Source: Guptibacillus hwajinpoensis
GTDB taxonomy: Bacteria; Bacillota; Bacilli; Bacillales; Guptibacillaceae
Direction: 5' to 3'
DNA length: 64,000 nt
Assembly: GCF_020524165.1 (NCBI RefSeq)
Contig: NZ_JAIVKU010000003.1
Location: 80,135 to 144,134, forward strand
Below the pieces are notes generated by a model. The model worked only from the letters and a program-made list of their open reading frames with translations, searched no databases and had not been told where the DNA came from. Every line of letters begins with the position of its first letter. Position 1 is the stretch's first letter. The translations under genes and the position numbers were made by a program. Of this stretch, positions 53,871-61,686 are shown one piece after another.

Positions 53871-53951
53871 TTGAATTTCCGCGGAAATAATTCGTGTTTT
53901 CGCGGAATAAAATTGATTTTCGCGGAATTATCCAGAAAATCGCGGAATTAA
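53861..53951 (+). repeat. Five phased ~20-bp direct repeats, core CGCGGAAWWA
   Basis: CGCGGAA recurs at 53861, 53881, 53902, 53922 and 53942, i.e. spacings of 20, 21, 20 and 20 bases, each followed by an AT-rich tail that differs between units and often preceded by TTTT or AAAT. The first unit includes the last codons and stop of the NERD gene. Confidence 0.9.
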
Positions 53952-53978
53952 CAAGGTTTCCTCCACCAAACAACCACA

Positions 53979-54005
53979 AAAAAAGCCCCCACACGCGTGG
54001 AGACC
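53979..54005 (-). terminator. Terminator of the VOC-family gene
   Basis: Minus strand CCAC-GCGT-GTGG followed by GGGCTTTTTTTT, 8 bases after the stop. Confidence 0.75.
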
Positions 54006-54012
54006 TCACTCA

Positions 54013-54435
54013 CTATTTAGATGACCCGGATTTCTCAAAGTTAAGATCCCAAATCACTCCATATGCATCCTTTACCTTCGCATATGTCGCTCCCCAGAAG
54101 GTATCTTGAAGCTCCATATAAACGGTGCCTTTTTCTTTTAGGCGCGCATAGAGTGACTCGATTTCTTCAGTGCTATCGAGTTCTAGGGCAAGAGAGAGGT
54201 TATTACCTACAGTGATCGATTGATTCATAAAACCATCTGATACCATGAAAAAAAGCTCGTCTTTTCTGAAACGCGCGTGCATGATGTAATTGTCCATTTC
54301 TGGTGGCGTTTCAAAATTGGCTTCTCCGAAAGTTTGGACATCGGTTACTTCTCCTTCAAAAACTTCCTTGTAGTATTCCAAAGCCTCCCGCGCTGTACCT
54401 TCAAATGTGAAATAGGGAATTGGATGGTGTTTCAT
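54013..54435 (-). CDS. VOC-family (PhnB/glyoxalase-like) protein
   Basis: 140-aa vicinal-oxygen-chelate fold protein of the PhnB/YjdN kind. It has the N-terminal IPYFTFEGTAREALEYYKEVF, the central MHARFRKDELFFMVSDG and the C-terminal strand WGATYAKVKDAYGVIWDLNF. No catalytic metal triad is certain; many members have no known activity. ATG 54435 (AAAGGAGA, 10 bases upstream) is preferred over an in-frame GTG at 54444. Single-gene unit convergent with the NERD gene. Confidence 0.85.
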   Translation of the reverse strand: MKHHPIPYFTFEGTAREALEYYKEVFEGEVTDVQTFGEANFETPPEMDNYIMHARFRKDELFFMVSDGFMNQSITVGNNLSLALELDSTEEIESLYARLKEKGTVYMELQDTFWGATYAKVKDAYGVIWDLNFEKSGSSK

Positions 54436-54614
54436 CGTCTTCACTCTCCTTTAAATTAGCCTGTCTATCTAAGACTAGTATAACGTTATAACAAAGAAAG
54501 CGAAAGAACATTCGTTCGTCATGAATTGCCACATTTCTAGCAGCTTCTTTTCGGATGAGAGCGAAGGAAGAAAGCCATCTAAAAGCGAATTAGTAAAATA
54601 CCAGGAGGTGCTGT

Positions 54615-55028
54615 ATGTTTCAGAAAGTCATCGATCCAAGAGTTTCAGAAACTGATGGAGCGGGTCATATTAATAATACGGTCATACCCGTATGGTTTGA
54701 ATCTGGCCGTGATCCGATTTTTCGCATGTTTAATCCAGATTTACGTTTTCACGATTGGCACTGCGTTCTTTTAAAAATGAATGCGGAATATGTTTCTCAA
54801 ATCTTTTATGGAACTCAGGTAACCGTCTACACTTGGATTAAGCGAATTGGAAGAACAAGCTTTGAAGTTTATGAGGAAATCCATCAAAAAGAGAACCTAT
54901 GCGTCAGAGGAAGCGCTACATACGTTAACTACCATTTTGATCAACAGAAAAGCATGCCAATCCCTGCTGAAATTCGAAGTCAGTTGGAAGACCATCTTTA
55001 CGAAAACCAAAAAGCCACCAGCGAGTAA
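54615..55028 (+). CDS. 4-hydroxybenzoyl-CoA-thioesterase-family (hotdog) protein
   Basis: 137-aa hotdog-fold acyl-CoA thioesterase of the YbgC/FadM group. The active-site loop is VSETDGAGHINNTVIPVWFE (aspartate, then GHxNN). It is followed by the hotdog helix and strands YVSQIFYGTQVTVYTWIKRIG and SFEVYEEI. It probably hydrolyses acyl-CoAs. ATG follows CCAGGAGGTG. A terminator overlaps its last codons. It is isolated, between a minus-strand VOC gene and a minus-strand lipoprotein gene. Confidence 0.87.
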   Translation: MFQKVIDPRVSETDGAGHINNTVIPVWFESGRDPIFRMFNPDLRFHDWHCVLLKMNAEYVSQIFYGTQVTVYTWIKRIGRTSFEVYEEIHQKENLCVRGSATYVNYHFDQQKSMPIPAEIRSQLEDHLYENQKATSE

Positions 55029-55045
55029 CTTCGCTAGTGGCTTTT
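55010..55045. terminator. Bidirectional terminator between thioesterase and SurA_N genes
   Basis: AAAAGCCAC-AGCGA / TCGCT-GTGGCTTTT with a 6-base loop; the left arm lies inside the thioesterase coding end. Confidence 0.85.
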
Positions 55046-55056
55046 CGTCGATGAAC

Positions 55057-55785
55057 TTAAATGTTGATTTTCACATCAGCATCTTTTTTAAGTTTGTCGA
55101 TCAGTTCTTGCGTTTTCTTATTTTTCTGTTCACCTTCTAGACCTTCCTTGATCTGAGGTTTCACATCTTCATAAGCCGGCATTTCTTCAGAACTACCCTG
55201 TTCTTTTGCCTTCTCATAGTATTCTTTCATTTCTTCTTCGCTAACTTCATCAACTTTAATTTCTTGATCGATGTACTTCGTATATTGGATGTTTTTCGCG
55301 ATTTCTTTCTTAAGATCTTCCATTGTCATGTCGCTTTCTTTAAGAGCTGCTTCGAATTTCTTCTCATCTTCAAAGCCTTTTTTGACATTTTCAAGTTCTT
55401 CATTGATCTTATCGTCAGATGCTTCAATACCTTCTTCTTGTGCAGCTTGAAGGATTAGCTCCTGTCCGACCATGCTTTCAGCGACTTGTTTTTTCATTTG
55501 ATCTAGCTGATCTTTTGGGACTTCTTGCCCCATTTGTACATATTGCATCTGGCTTTGACTATAAAGGGCGTTGAAATCTTCTCCTTTGATTTCTTTTCCA
55601 TTAACGGTAGCAACTACTTTGTCTTTATCAACTTTATCTACTTCCGGTTGCTTTTGTTCACCGGCTTTTTCTTCTGTCTTTGTATCTTCTTGTTTCTTGT
55701 CATTACTGCTTTCTTCATTTCCTCCACAGGCTGCTAATACAACGATTAATAAACCTGTTATGAGTAAGTAAGTTAATTTACGCAA
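55057..55785 (-). CDS. SurA N-terminal domain lipoprotein (foldase-like, no PPIase domain)
   Basis: 242-aa exported lipoprotein. A basic start and hydrophobic helix end in the lipobox LAAC (LLIVVLAACGGNEESS). A very acidic/lysine-rich linker follows (~25-60), then VATVNGKEIKGEDFNALYSQ begins the SurA_N chaperone domain (~60-210) and a charged C-terminal helix completes it. There is no parvulin domain, unlike PrsA, so a chaperone rather than isomerase role is likely. TTG 55785 is used because AAAGGAG is 8 bases upstream; Lgt in this window would lipidate it. Confidence 0.88.
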   Translation of the reverse strand: MRKLTYLLITGLLIVVLAACGGNEESSNDKKQEDTKTEEKAGEQKQPEVDKVDKDKVVATVNGKEIKGEDFNALYSQSQMQYVQMGQEVPKDQLDQMKKQVAESMVGQELILQAAQEEGIEASDDKINEELENVKKGFEDEKKFEAALKESDMTMEDLKKEIAKNIQYTKYIDQEIKVDEVSEEEMKEYYEKAKEQGSSEEMPAYEDVKPQIKEGLEGEQKNKKTQELIDKLKKDADVKINI

Positions 55786-55973
55786 TTCACATGCTCCTTT
55801 CAAAAGGCTGTGTCCATTGTTCCACAAAAACCATCGCTTGAAAACCCCTAACAGTAAGTATGGGATAAAAAACACATTCTTATTACATTCTTTCATTGAG
55901 AAGGCAGAAACACTACCTTCTGATGCACATCCTGCATAGTTTAATAAGTAGTTTTATGAAAAGGGGAGACGGC

Positions 55974-57416
55974 ATGATTAATGGTGAAGAGTATATCGAA
56001 CGAATAGATGCGCTCCAAAATGAGGTGTGGATTGAAGGAGGAAAGTGTTCAGGGAAATTATCTGAGCTGGCACCTTTTAAAGGTATTATCAAGAGTAAAG
56101 CGGTCCTATATGATTATCAGTGCCAACCGGAAAACCAAAAGCTGTTTCAATATTCAACGCCTGATCGTAAAGTTGATTATGGGTTTTCTTACCATCAACC
56201 GACAACAGTGGAAGATCTCACAAAACGCCGCTTAGCAACCCAGGAGTGGGCGAGGTTAAGTGCGGGACTGATGGGGAGATCACCAGATTATATGAACACG
56301 CTACTGATGACGCTTGGTATGGCAGCGCCACATTTTGCTCAGGATCAAAAAGCTTTTGGAGATAATATTAAACGGTTATATGAAAAAGCAAGAGCTGAAG
56401 ATCTTTCTATCACACATACATTTATTAATCCGCAGGTAAATCGATCCGTTGGACAGTATTTTGATGATACGAATGTAACAGCCGCCAAAGTGATTGAAGA
56501 AAATAAGGAAGGAATCGTGATTCAAGGTGCCAGGTTGTTGGCTACCCAGGGGGGATTAACAGATGAACTGCTCGTTTTACCTGCCGGGGGTTACACGTTA
56601 GACGATTCCTATTTATTCGGTTTTATGATTCCTTCGGACACAAAAGGGCTGAAATTTTTATGTAGGGAATCTTTCTGCTATCGTGATTCGCGCTTTGATC
56701 ATCCACTAGCTTCTCAGTTTGAGGAAATTGATTCGATTGTTGTCTTTGATCACGTACTTGTCCCGTGGGAATGTGTGTTTCTTTATAAAAATGTCAAAAT
56801 TGTTGGTGATATGGAAGAAGCAACTGGTATGTACGCCTTCTTGCAATTTCAATCTGTTTGCAGACAGGTTGTGAAAGTAGAATATATTCTCGGACTATGT
56901 GAGTTAATGGGAGAAGCCATTCAAATTCAAGAATATGAACACATTAAGTTGAAAATGAGTGAGATTATCACAACGCTTGAAATTATGAAAGCTTTGTTAA
57001 TAGCGTCTGAAGTCAATAGTCAAGCGAATCAATATGGCACGCTTGTCCCGGAGAGTCAGCCGTTGAAAGCTGCTATTCAATATTTCCCTAGCGTTTATCC
57101 GAGATTGATTGAAATCATTCAACTACTTGGTGCAAGCGGATTGATTTCAATCCCTACTGAGAAGGATTTTGATTCAGATATTCAAGAGGATCTGGCGAGA
57201 TATCTTCAAGGTGCGAATATCAATGCGAAAGAACGTGTGCAGCTATTTCGGATGGCTTGGGATCTTGGCATGAGTGCATTTGGATCTCGTCAAACCCAGT
57301 TTGAGCGCTTTTTCTTTGGAGATCCGATCCGTCTATCTGCGATTCATTATAACCGATATTACACTCAGCCATATGTTGACATGGTTCAAGCATTTCTAAA
57401 TAACCTAGAAAAGTAG
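55974..57416 (+). CDS. 4-hydroxyphenylacetate 3-monooxygenase-type oxygenase (HpaB family)
   Basis: 480-aa FADH2-dependent aromatic hydroxylase of the HpaB/PvcC group (YoaI in B. subtilis). GRSPDYMNTLLMTLGM, ITHTFINPQVNRSV and the flavin-contact TQGGLTDELLVLPAG are visible. The C-terminal acyl-CoA-dehydrogenase-like helices contain LIEIIQLLGASGLISIPT. ATG 55974 behind AAAGGGGAG is used. The flavin reductase partner (HpaC) is not adjacent, so it must come from elsewhere. The actual substrate could be another phenol. Confidence 0.88.
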   Translation: MINGEEYIERIDALQNEVWIEGGKCSGKLSELAPFKGIIKSKAVLYDYQCQPENQKLFQYSTPDRKVDYGFSYHQPTTVEDLTKRRLATQEWARLSAGLMGRSPDYMNTLLMTLGMAAPHFAQDQKAFGDNIKRLYEKARAEDLSITHTFINPQVNRSVGQYFDDTNVTAAKVIEENKEGIVIQGARLLATQGGLTDELLVLPAGGYTLDDSYLFGFMIPSDTKGLKFLCRESFCYRDSRFDHPLASQFEEIDSIVVFDHVLVPWECVFLYKNVKIVGDMEEATGMYAFLQFQSVCRQVVKVEYILGLCELMGEAIQIQEYEHIKLKMSEIITTLEIMKALLIASEVNSQANQYGTLVPESQPLKAAIQYFPSVYPRLIEIIQLLGASGLISIPTEKDFDSDIQEDLARYLQGANINAKERVQLFRMAWDLGMSAFGSRQTQFERFFFGDPIRLSAIHYNRYYTQPYVDMVQAFLNNLEK

Positions 57417-57417
57417 G

Positions 57418-57440
57418 GTCGCTGTTGAGCGACTTTTTTT
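57418..57440 (+). terminator. Terminator of the HpaB-type gene
   Basis: GTCGCT / AGCGAC stem with GTTG loop and TTTTTTT, beginning 1 base after the stop. Confidence 0.9.
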
Positions 57441-57457
57441 ATGTGGAAAAAACTTTT

Positions 57458-57471
57458 TGAAAGCGTTTTCT
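57458..57471 (+). promoter_or_regulatory. cre (CcpA site) upstream of the AtoE-type gene
   Basis: TGAAAGCGTTTTCT satisfies every position of TGWAARCGYTWWCW. It lies 77 bases upstream of the coding start and just past the previous terminator; TTGAAA within it could also serve as -35. Confidence 0.8.
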
Positions 57472-57547
57472 GATTAAGGTAGGAAATTACAGAGTCATTA
57501 CCGAATGAAGAAAAGTACCTCATTATCATTAACAAGGAGTTGAATGT

Positions 57548-58873
57548 ATGCTGAAATCTTCCATCGCATTATCTAATCGGATCATGCAGCGGTATTTACC
57601 TGATCCATTTTTGTTTGTGATTATCTTAACATTCGTTGTATTTGCACTTGGGATGGTTTTTACCGGCAGTTCCCCGGTTCAAATGGTTCAATACTTTGGC
57701 GAAGGATTTTGGAGTTTACTCGCTTTTTCCATGCAGATGGTGCTTGTGCTCGTCACAGGCTATGTTCTAGCAAGTAGTCCACTTTTTAAAAAAGGTCTTC
57801 GTTTTCTTGCAGAAAGAGCGAAAACTCCTGGACAGGCGATCGTATACGTTACACTCATTTCCTTAATCGCCAGCTGGATCAACTGGGGTTTTGGTCTTGT
57901 GATTGGTGCCCTTTATGCAAAAGAACTAGCAAGACAAGTAGAGAAGGTCGATTATCGTTTGCTGATTGCAAGTGCTTATAGTGGTTTTCTTGTATGGCAT
58001 GGAGGGCTTGCAGGTTCCATTCCCCTTACCATTGCCACTCCTGATCATTTCACATCTGATTTAATCGGCATCGTTTCAACCAATGAGACGATATTTTCAC
58101 TCTTTAATTTGATGATTGTAGCGTCCCTCTTTCTTCTATTACCTCTCATCAATTACTTCATGTTACCTTCAGAAGAAGAACGTATACATATTGATCGAAC
58201 GCTGCTTGAGGAAAATCATGTAGAAGCAGCGAGTCTCGAAGGTGAAGTAACGCCAGCTGAAAGACTTGAGAATAGCCGCATTGTATCTATGGTTATATCG
58301 ATTGTGGGGCTAGCCTACCTCATTTATTATTTTGTGAACGCAGGATTTGAATTGAATTTGAACATTGTAAACTTTGGTTTTCTTTTTCTTGGAATACTTT
58401 TTCATGGGACACCACGTCATTTTCTTGAAGCGGTTAGTAATGCGGTGAAAGGAGCAAGTGGGATCATCATTCAATTTCCTTTCTATGCAGGGATTATGGG
58501 AATGATGGTAGCCTCTGGTCTCGCCGCCCAACTTTCCCAGGGGTTCGTATCGATATCAAATGAGTTTACTTTTCCATTCTTTGCTTTTATCAGCGCTGGA
58601 ATTGTGAATTTCTTTGTACCTTCTGGCGGAGGACAGTGGGCGGTTCAGGCACCAATTATGCTTGATGCAGCTAGGGAGTTAGGCGTTTCAATTCCAAAAA
58701 CCGCCATGGCTGTCGCATGGGGAGACGCGTGGACGAATATGATCCAACCATTTTGGGCCTTACCAGCTCTTGCAATTGCCGGGTTGAAGGCAAAAGACAT
58801 TATGGGATATTGTTTCATCGTATTAATTGTAAGCGGTGTGGCCATTTCGCTTGGCCTTGTCTTTATTGGGTAA
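57548..58873 (+). CDS. atoE: Short-chain fatty acid transporter, AtoE family
   Basis: 441-aa membrane transporter with about ten to twelve helices. The AtoE pattern is clear: MQRYLPDPFLFVIILTFVVF at the N-terminus, ASWINWGFGLVIGALYAKEL, YSGFLVWHGGLAGSIPLTIA, FVPSGGGQWAVQAPIM and AWGDAWTNMIQPFWALPALAI. E. coli AtoE carries acetoacetate/butyrate, but the substrate here is inferred only. ATG follows AACAAGGAG. No atoDAB genes are adjacent. A perfect cre upstream suggests glucose repression. Confidence 0.92.
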   Translation: MLKSSIALSNRIMQRYLPDPFLFVIILTFVVFALGMVFTGSSPVQMVQYFGEGFWSLLAFSMQMVLVLVTGYVLASSPLFKKGLRFLAERAKTPGQAIVYVTLISLIASWINWGFGLVIGALYAKELARQVEKVDYRLLIASAYSGFLVWHGGLAGSIPLTIATPDHFTSDLIGIVSTNETIFSLFNLMIVASLFLLLPLINYFMLPSEEERIHIDRTLLEENHVEAASLEGEVTPAERLENSRIVSMVISIVGLAYLIYYFVNAGFELNLNIVNFGFLFLGILFHGTPRHFLEAVSNAVKGASGIIIQFPFYAGIMGMMVASGLAAQLSQGFVSISNEFTFPFFAFISAGIVNFFVPSGGGQWAVQAPIMLDAARELGVSIPKTAMAVAWGDAWTNMIQPFWALPALAIAGLKAKDIMGYCFIVLIVSGVAISLGLVFIG

Positions 58874-58915
58874 GAGAGGCAGGACTTCTCATTCAAAATG
58901 TAGAGGGGGAAATGG

Positions 58916-58950
58916 AACAGAAGCTTCTTTCAAAGCGGCTTCTGTTCTTT
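58916..58950 (+). terminator. Terminator of atoE
   Basis: AACAGAAGC / GCTTCTGTT stem with TTCTTTCAAAGCG loop and a CTTTAT tail. Confidence 0.7.
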
Positions 58951-58965
58951 ATATTCAATGAAAGC

Positions 58966-59166
58966 TTAATGGGTTTCCTTCGTTTGAGCTAGTTTGTGAT
59001 TTCGAATCATGCCGTAAATCGCGAACACAATGAAAAAACAGCCAAGGATGACAAAAGTGAAGGAATATCCTATCTGATTATCCTGATACATAGTAAATGC
59101 ATACAAGCCCATAGCGATCGCGCTTATGAAAAGGTTCATGATAATTAGAATTTTAGTTTTATCCAT
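58966..59166 (-). CDS. Small two-helix membrane protein, 66 aa
   Basis: Two hydrophobic segments (ILIIMNLFISAIAMGLYAF and GYSFTFVILGCFFIVFAIYG) joined by a short polar loop MYQDNQI. The protein ends in a basic hydrophilic tail NHKLAQTKETH, so both termini are probably cytoplasmic. GAAAGGAGGTAAATT before the ATG is a strong start. I do not recognise a family. Convergent with atoE and divergent from relP. Confidence 0.65.
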   Translation of the reverse strand: MDKTKILIIMNLFISAIAMGLYAFTMYQDNQIGYSFTFVILGCFFIVFAIYGMIRNHKLAQTKETH

Positions 59167-59290
59167 AATTTACCTCCTTTCATTTTATTCTAACATAGCC
59201 ACATTGGCATTTGTTCCGAGTTCGTCAAAGATCCTTCACTCGCCGTTTCGAAAAATATGGTACGGTAACTGGTGAAAGGATGATCTGAAC

Positions 59291-59959
59291 ATGAAAAAGG
59301 AATTCCAAGAACGAATAGAGGAATGGAAGAATTTTTTGTTCATTTACAAATTTGCACTCGATGAAATTAACACCAAATTAACGATCTTAAATGATGAATT
59401 TCAATTTGTTCATCAGCATAATCCAATTGAACATGTTAAATCACGTATAAAATCTCCTGAAAGCATTATGGCCAAACTTGAGCGGAAGGGACTAGAGATA
59501 ACGACTGAAAATGTGAAGAAACATATTAATGATATCGCTGGAGTCCGAGTAACATGCTCCTTTACAAATGATATTTATCGCATCTATGAAATGATTGAAA
59601 GTCAGGATGATATACGTCTAATTAACGTAAAAGATTACGTGAAACACCCAAAGACGAATGGGTACAAAAGCCTGCATCTGATTGTAGAAATTCCTGTGTT
59701 CCTATCAAAAGGTCCGGAACTGGTAAGAGTAGAAATTCAACTGCGTACGATCGCGATGGATTTTTGGGCAAGCTTGGAGCACAAAATTTACTATAAATTT
59801 GAAGGAGAGATTCCTGACAAATTAAGTAACGAATTAAAAGAAGCGGCAGAGATTATTCATTATCTTGATGCAAAGATGATGCGAATCAAAGACGAAGTAA
59901 ATGAATTTAAGGAACATGAAATTGAGGAAAAACAACTTTCAGCTAGGGGGCACATATGA
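59291..59959 (+). CDS. relP: Small alarmone synthetase, RelP/YwaC type
   Basis: 222-aa single-domain (p)ppGpp synthetase without hydrolase or regulatory domains. The RelA/SpoT synthetase core shows SRIKSPESIMAKLERKG, DIAGVRVTCSFTNDIYRI, NGYKSLHLIVEIP and the catalytic/substrate EIQLRTIAMDFWASLEHKIY. Closest in style to B. subtilis YwaC (RelP/SasA) rather than YjbM (RelQ), as IEHVKSRIKS and MDFWASLEHKIYYK show. In B. subtilis ywaC is induced by cell-wall stress through SigM/SigW; not verifiable here. Its TGA overlaps the next ATG. Confidence 0.92.
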   Translation: MKKEFQERIEEWKNFLFIYKFALDEINTKLTILNDEFQFVHQHNPIEHVKSRIKSPESIMAKLERKGLEITTENVKKHINDIAGVRVTCSFTNDIYRIYEMIESQDDIRLINVKDYVKHPKTNGYKSLHLIVEIPVFLSKGPELVRVEIQLRTIAMDFWASLEHKIYYKFEGEIPDKLSNELKEAAEIIHYLDAKMMRIKDEVNEFKEHEIEEKQLSARGHI

Positions 59960-60945
59960 AGACAATCCGTTGGGGGATCATCGGTTGTGGAAAAGTGGCA
60001 GAGAAGAAAAGCGGGCCGGGCTTTCAAAAAGCTGAGCATTCGGAGCTTGTTGCGGTTATGCGACGTGACGCAGATCTTGCTCGTGATTATGCAGAGAGAC
60101 ACGGCGTTCCCAAGTGGTATACAAGTGCGGAAGAGTTAATTCAAGATGACGAAGTAGATGCTGTCTATATTGCTACACCTCCATCAAGTCATAAAGAATA
60201 CACGCTTCTTGCTGCTCAAGCTGGGAAACCAGTATATGTCGAAAAGCCAATGGCCTTAAACACAGAGGAATGTCAGGAGATGATCAACGCATGTCGTGAG
60301 AATGATGTTCCTTTATTCGTCGCTTTTTACCGTCGAGCGATGCCAGCTCTTTTGAAAGTAAAAGAGTTGTTGGACAATGATACGATCGGAAATGTAAGAT
60401 TTGTGAGAACCGTTCATCATAAAAAAGCTTCTGAACAAGAGAAAAAAGGGGATCTACCGTGGCGGGTAAAGCCAGAAATTTCGGGCGGTGGTCACTTTTT
60501 TGATCTGGCTAGCCATACACTCGATTTTCTAGATTACCTATTTGGTCCTATTGAACAAGCGAAAGGCTTTGCACACAATCAAGGCGGTCTTTATGAAGCG
60601 GAAGATATGGTGTCCGGCACTTATGTTTTCCAATCCGGTGTACATGGTACCGGTCAATGGTGTTTTCAATCGTATAAAAATGAAGATTTAAATGAAATTG
60701 TCGGTGATCAAGGTTCTCTCATTTATTCAACACTCCAAGAGCGTCCAATTATTCTTAAAAATGAGGAAGGTGAACGGGAGATTGAGATCGTTTATCCTGA
60801 ACATGTTCAACAGCCATTAATTCAGACTATTGTAAATCAACTTAATGGAAAAGGACAGTCACCGAGTACAGGAAACACGGCGCTAAGAACAAGTAAAGTC
60901 ATGGATCAGCTTGTGGCAAATTATTATCAAGAAAGGGAAGTCTAA
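59956..60945 (+). CDS. Gfo/Idh/MocA-family oxidoreductase
   Basis: 329-aa NAD(P)-dependent sugar or inositol-type dehydrogenase. Rossmann start IRWGIIGCGKVAEKKSGPGF, the strand-loop VDAVYIATPPSSHKEYTLLA, and the family's catalytic lysine in VYVEKPMALNTEECQ. The C-terminal domain has the substrate histidine in GGGHFFDLASHTLDFLDYLFG. The substrate is unknown. ATG overlaps the relP stop (ATGA), an unusual pairing that makes the two genes translationally coupled. RBS AGCTAGGGGG. Confidence 0.92.
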   Translation: MKTIRWGIIGCGKVAEKKSGPGFQKAEHSELVAVMRRDADLARDYAERHGVPKWYTSAEELIQDDEVDAVYIATPPSSHKEYTLLAAQAGKPVYVEKPMALNTEECQEMINACRENDVPLFVAFYRRAMPALLKVKELLDNDTIGNVRFVRTVHHKKASEQEKKGDLPWRVKPEISGGGHFFDLASHTLDFLDYLFGPIEQAKGFAHNQGGLYEAEDMVSGTYVFQSGVHGTGQWCFQSYKNEDLNEIVGDQGSLIYSTLQERPIILKNEEGEREIEIVYPEHVQQPLIQTIVNQLNGKGQSPSTGNTALRTSKVMDQLVANYYQEREV

Positions 60946-60965
60946 CATAGGCTTTCTTTTTTTGG

Positions 60966-60994
60966 TTGACATTGATAATCATTATCAATAAAAT
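60966..60994 (+). promoter_or_regulatory. Fur-controlled promoter of the nitroreductase gene
   Basis: TTGACA (60966-60971), 17-base spacer, TAAAAT (60989-60994). The spacer holds TGATAATCATTATCA (60973-60987), a perfect 7-1-7 Fur box. PerR and Zur boxes would differ at the outer bases. Iron repression is the direct prediction. Confidence 0.9.
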
Positions 60995-61065
60995 AAGGGT
61001 AGAAGAAAACCAATTTATTCAATCGTGCCCCTAAGCAAATCTGCAGGAAAGGTGCTTGATAAATC

Positions 61066-61662
61066 ATGATAGAGACAATTCAACAAACGATTGTTTCAAG
61101 AAGAACGATTCGAAAATTTCTGCCCGACGATATTCCATTACATACGATCGTAGAAATCCTTGAAGATGCGAAGTGGGCCCCTAATCATAAACTTAGGGAG
61201 CCGTGGGAAGTGCTGTTATATAAGGGAGACGGCAAAGTACGCCTTATTGAGCATATTCAAGAAAGTATTGCCCGAACAGAATTTAATGAAGAAAAAGTGG
61301 AAAAGAAAAAGGAAAAGATTAACCAATTCATTCGTGACATACCCATTCATCTCGTCGTGGCGGTGAAAGCGGCTGGGACTGAAAAAGAGCGTCATGAAGA
61401 TTTTGCGGCCACGTGTGCGTTTATTCAAAATATACAGCTCCTCTCCTGGGCGAAAGGATTAGGCGTTGTATGGAAAACGAATGGCTTTATTTTTGATCCT
61501 TCCTTTCGAGATGAAATGGGACTAGATCCTGGTGACGTAATCGTTGGGATGCTTCATATTGGGAAACCAGCTTTTATCCCCAATCCGAAAGAACGTAAAT
61601 CGATTAAAAACAAACTTACCATTTACGATACGCAACCAAAAAAGCAGCCTTCCTTTTTTTAG
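61066..61662 (+). CDS. Nitroreductase-family protein (YfhC-like), Fur-regulated
   Basis: 198-aa FMN-dependent nitroreductase-like enzyme. FMN phosphate contacts are expected in SRRTIRKF near residue 12. The middle shows WAPNHKLREPWEVLLY, the C-terminal half GLGVVWKTNGFIFDP, and then VIVGMLHIGKPA. A lysine-rich helix (EEKVEKKKEKINQF) sits between. B. subtilis yfhC, a putative nitroreductase, is a Fur-regulon member, and the ideal Fur box here fits a similar role, perhaps in iron release. AGGAAAGGTG precedes the ATG. Confidence 0.88.
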   Translation: MIETIQQTIVSRRTIRKFLPDDIPLHTIVEILEDAKWAPNHKLREPWEVLLYKGDGKVRLIEHIQESIARTEFNEEKVEKKKEKINQFIRDIPIHLVVAVKAAGTEKERHEDFAATCAFIQNIQLLSWAKGLGVVWKTNGFIFDPSFRDEMGLDPGDVIVGMLHIGKPAFIPNPKERKSIKNKLTIYDTQPKKQPSFF

Positions 61663-61684
61663 CTAAAAAGGGAAGGCTGCTTTT
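61640..61684. terminator. Bidirectional terminator between nitroreductase and cstA genes
   Basis: AAAAGCAGCCTTCC / GGAAGGCTGCTTTT with an internally self-complementary TTTTTTAGCTAAAAA; its left arm lies in the end of the nitroreductase frame and its right end abuts the cstA stop. Confidence 0.85.
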
Positions 61685-61686
61685 CT

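Noticed and set aside
53861..53951. CRISPR array
   Set aside because: Units are only ~20 bp from start to start, the constant core is ~7-10 bp, and there are no cas genes. Too short for repeat plus spacer.
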